Shown one piece after another: positions 11,642 to 11,943 of a DNA stretch of 11,943 bases. The stretch is from Deltaproteobacteria bacterium (GTDB lineage: Bacteria; Myxococcota_A; UBA796). Numbering within the stretch: the first letter of the stretch is position 1; each line of letters opens with the position of its first letter. The stretch is taken from positions 2,113-14,055 of the forward strand of contig PALY01000119.1 of NCBI GenBank assembly GCA_002707085.1. The letters run 5' to 3'. Both the position numbers and the translations under genes were made by a program. The notes below the pieces were generated by a model. The model made no database searches, was not told where the DNA came from, and worked only from the letters and a program-made list of their open reading frames with translations.

Positions 11642-11943
11642 ATGGAGTATCGTCATACTGTGTCAGTTTCGTTGGCCAGCATCAAGACGCGCATGAACAA
11701 GGTAGGCCTTGGGCACATTGGTGTGGTGACGAGAGAAATGTACGACGAGGTGGCGCGTCCAGAACACAAGGCGGCCGTGTTGGCTCCAGCATCCAATTCG
11801 GTGTTGGTGTTGGCCAGTGTGGGGCGACTTCTTTGGGATACTTTCCTCAAGCGTGTTTCGATATCACCGGAGTTGCTGACCCATAGCCAACATCCTTTGG
11901 ACGACTTTGTAGAACAGCAAGTCAAAGACGCTTGCACCGATCT
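11642..11943 (+). CDS. QueG/CblC-like protein, N-terminal fragment (runs off right edge)
   Basis: The plus-strand frame from ATG 11642 is open to the end of the window (100 full codons). It reads MEYRHTVSVSLASIKTRMNK, then VGLGHIGVVTREMYDEVARP, AVLAPASNSVLVLASVGRLLWDTF and HPLDDFVEQQVKDA. The order of a short helix, an LV/IGVV strand, a long 'SVLVLAS-G---W--F' strand and turn, and a 'HPLDDF' helix recalls the N-terminal part of proteins related to epoxyqueuosine reductase QueG and the B12-processing protein CblC. I hold that assignment loosely because the conserved core is cut off. A GTG at 11624 is an alternative start; neither has a clear Shine-Dalgarno. It is divergent from the rSAM operon, so its link to the peptide system is uncertain. 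Confidence 0.62.
   Translation, partial: MEYRHTVSVSLASIKTRMNKVGLGHIGVVTREMYDEVARPEHKAAVLAPASNSVLVLASVGRLLWDTFLKRVSISPELLTHSQHPLDDFVEQQVKDACTD

Noticed and set aside
11653..11937. Minus-strand 94-residue ORF at the right edge
   Set aside because: The plus-strand frame here is open to the edge and reads like a QueG/CblC-type protein; the minus-strand product is Ser/Thr/Cys-rich noise.

Overview
The window carries one long gene block, almost all on the minus strand and so transcribed from right to left, that looks like an enlarged and divergent His-Xaa-Ser (Hxs) peptide-modification locus. The organism is probably a deltaproteobacterium or member of the Myxococcota. That guess rests on the domain style: a lipoprotein made of serial PKD/Ig-like domains, Tat-exported small proteins, Hxs genes and many radical SAM (rSAM) proteins. 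No ribosomal or other phylogenetic marker is present. TGA, TAA and TAG all serve as normal stops here, so the genetic code is standard.

In transcription order (high to low coordinates): a double rSAM-like protein interrupted by one in-frame TGA (11609-10002), with no CX3CX2C cysteines in either domain; a 623-residue rSAM protein (9987-8116); a 345-residue rSAM protein (8113-7076); a short gap with a strong inverted repeat; a large PKD/Ig-like lipoprotein (6955-4619); a Tat-signal small protein (4619-4095); HxsD (4098-3643); a 77-residue unknown protein (3650-3417); HxsB (3420-1927); a precursor with 19 perfect Ser-His-Gly repeats (1844-1479); a small hairpin terminator and a promoter; a second Tat-signal protein paralogous to the first (1231-719); a precursor with 42 perfect Ser-His-Gly repeats (707-135); and the start of a further rSAM enzyme (138-1) that leaves the window. 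Stop/start overlaps (TAATG, TTGA, ATGA, GTGA) or very short gaps join most neighbours. On the right edge a plus-strand gene, divergently arranged, enters a QueG/CblC-like coding sequence that leaves the window.

Working model: the two precursors share a 62-residue leader-like segment (42 of 62 positions identical, no gaps) followed by (SHG)n and a terminal Gln-Trp. HxsB, with HxsD and perhaps the 77-residue protein, would modify the His/Ser repeats. The other rSAM enzymes would add further steps or play the part of HxsC, which I cannot identify with certainty. The two Tat proteins and the lipoprotein place part of the process outside the cytoplasm. No transporter or protease for peptide export or cleavage lies in the window. 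The chemistry of the Hxs product is, to my knowledge, unresolved.
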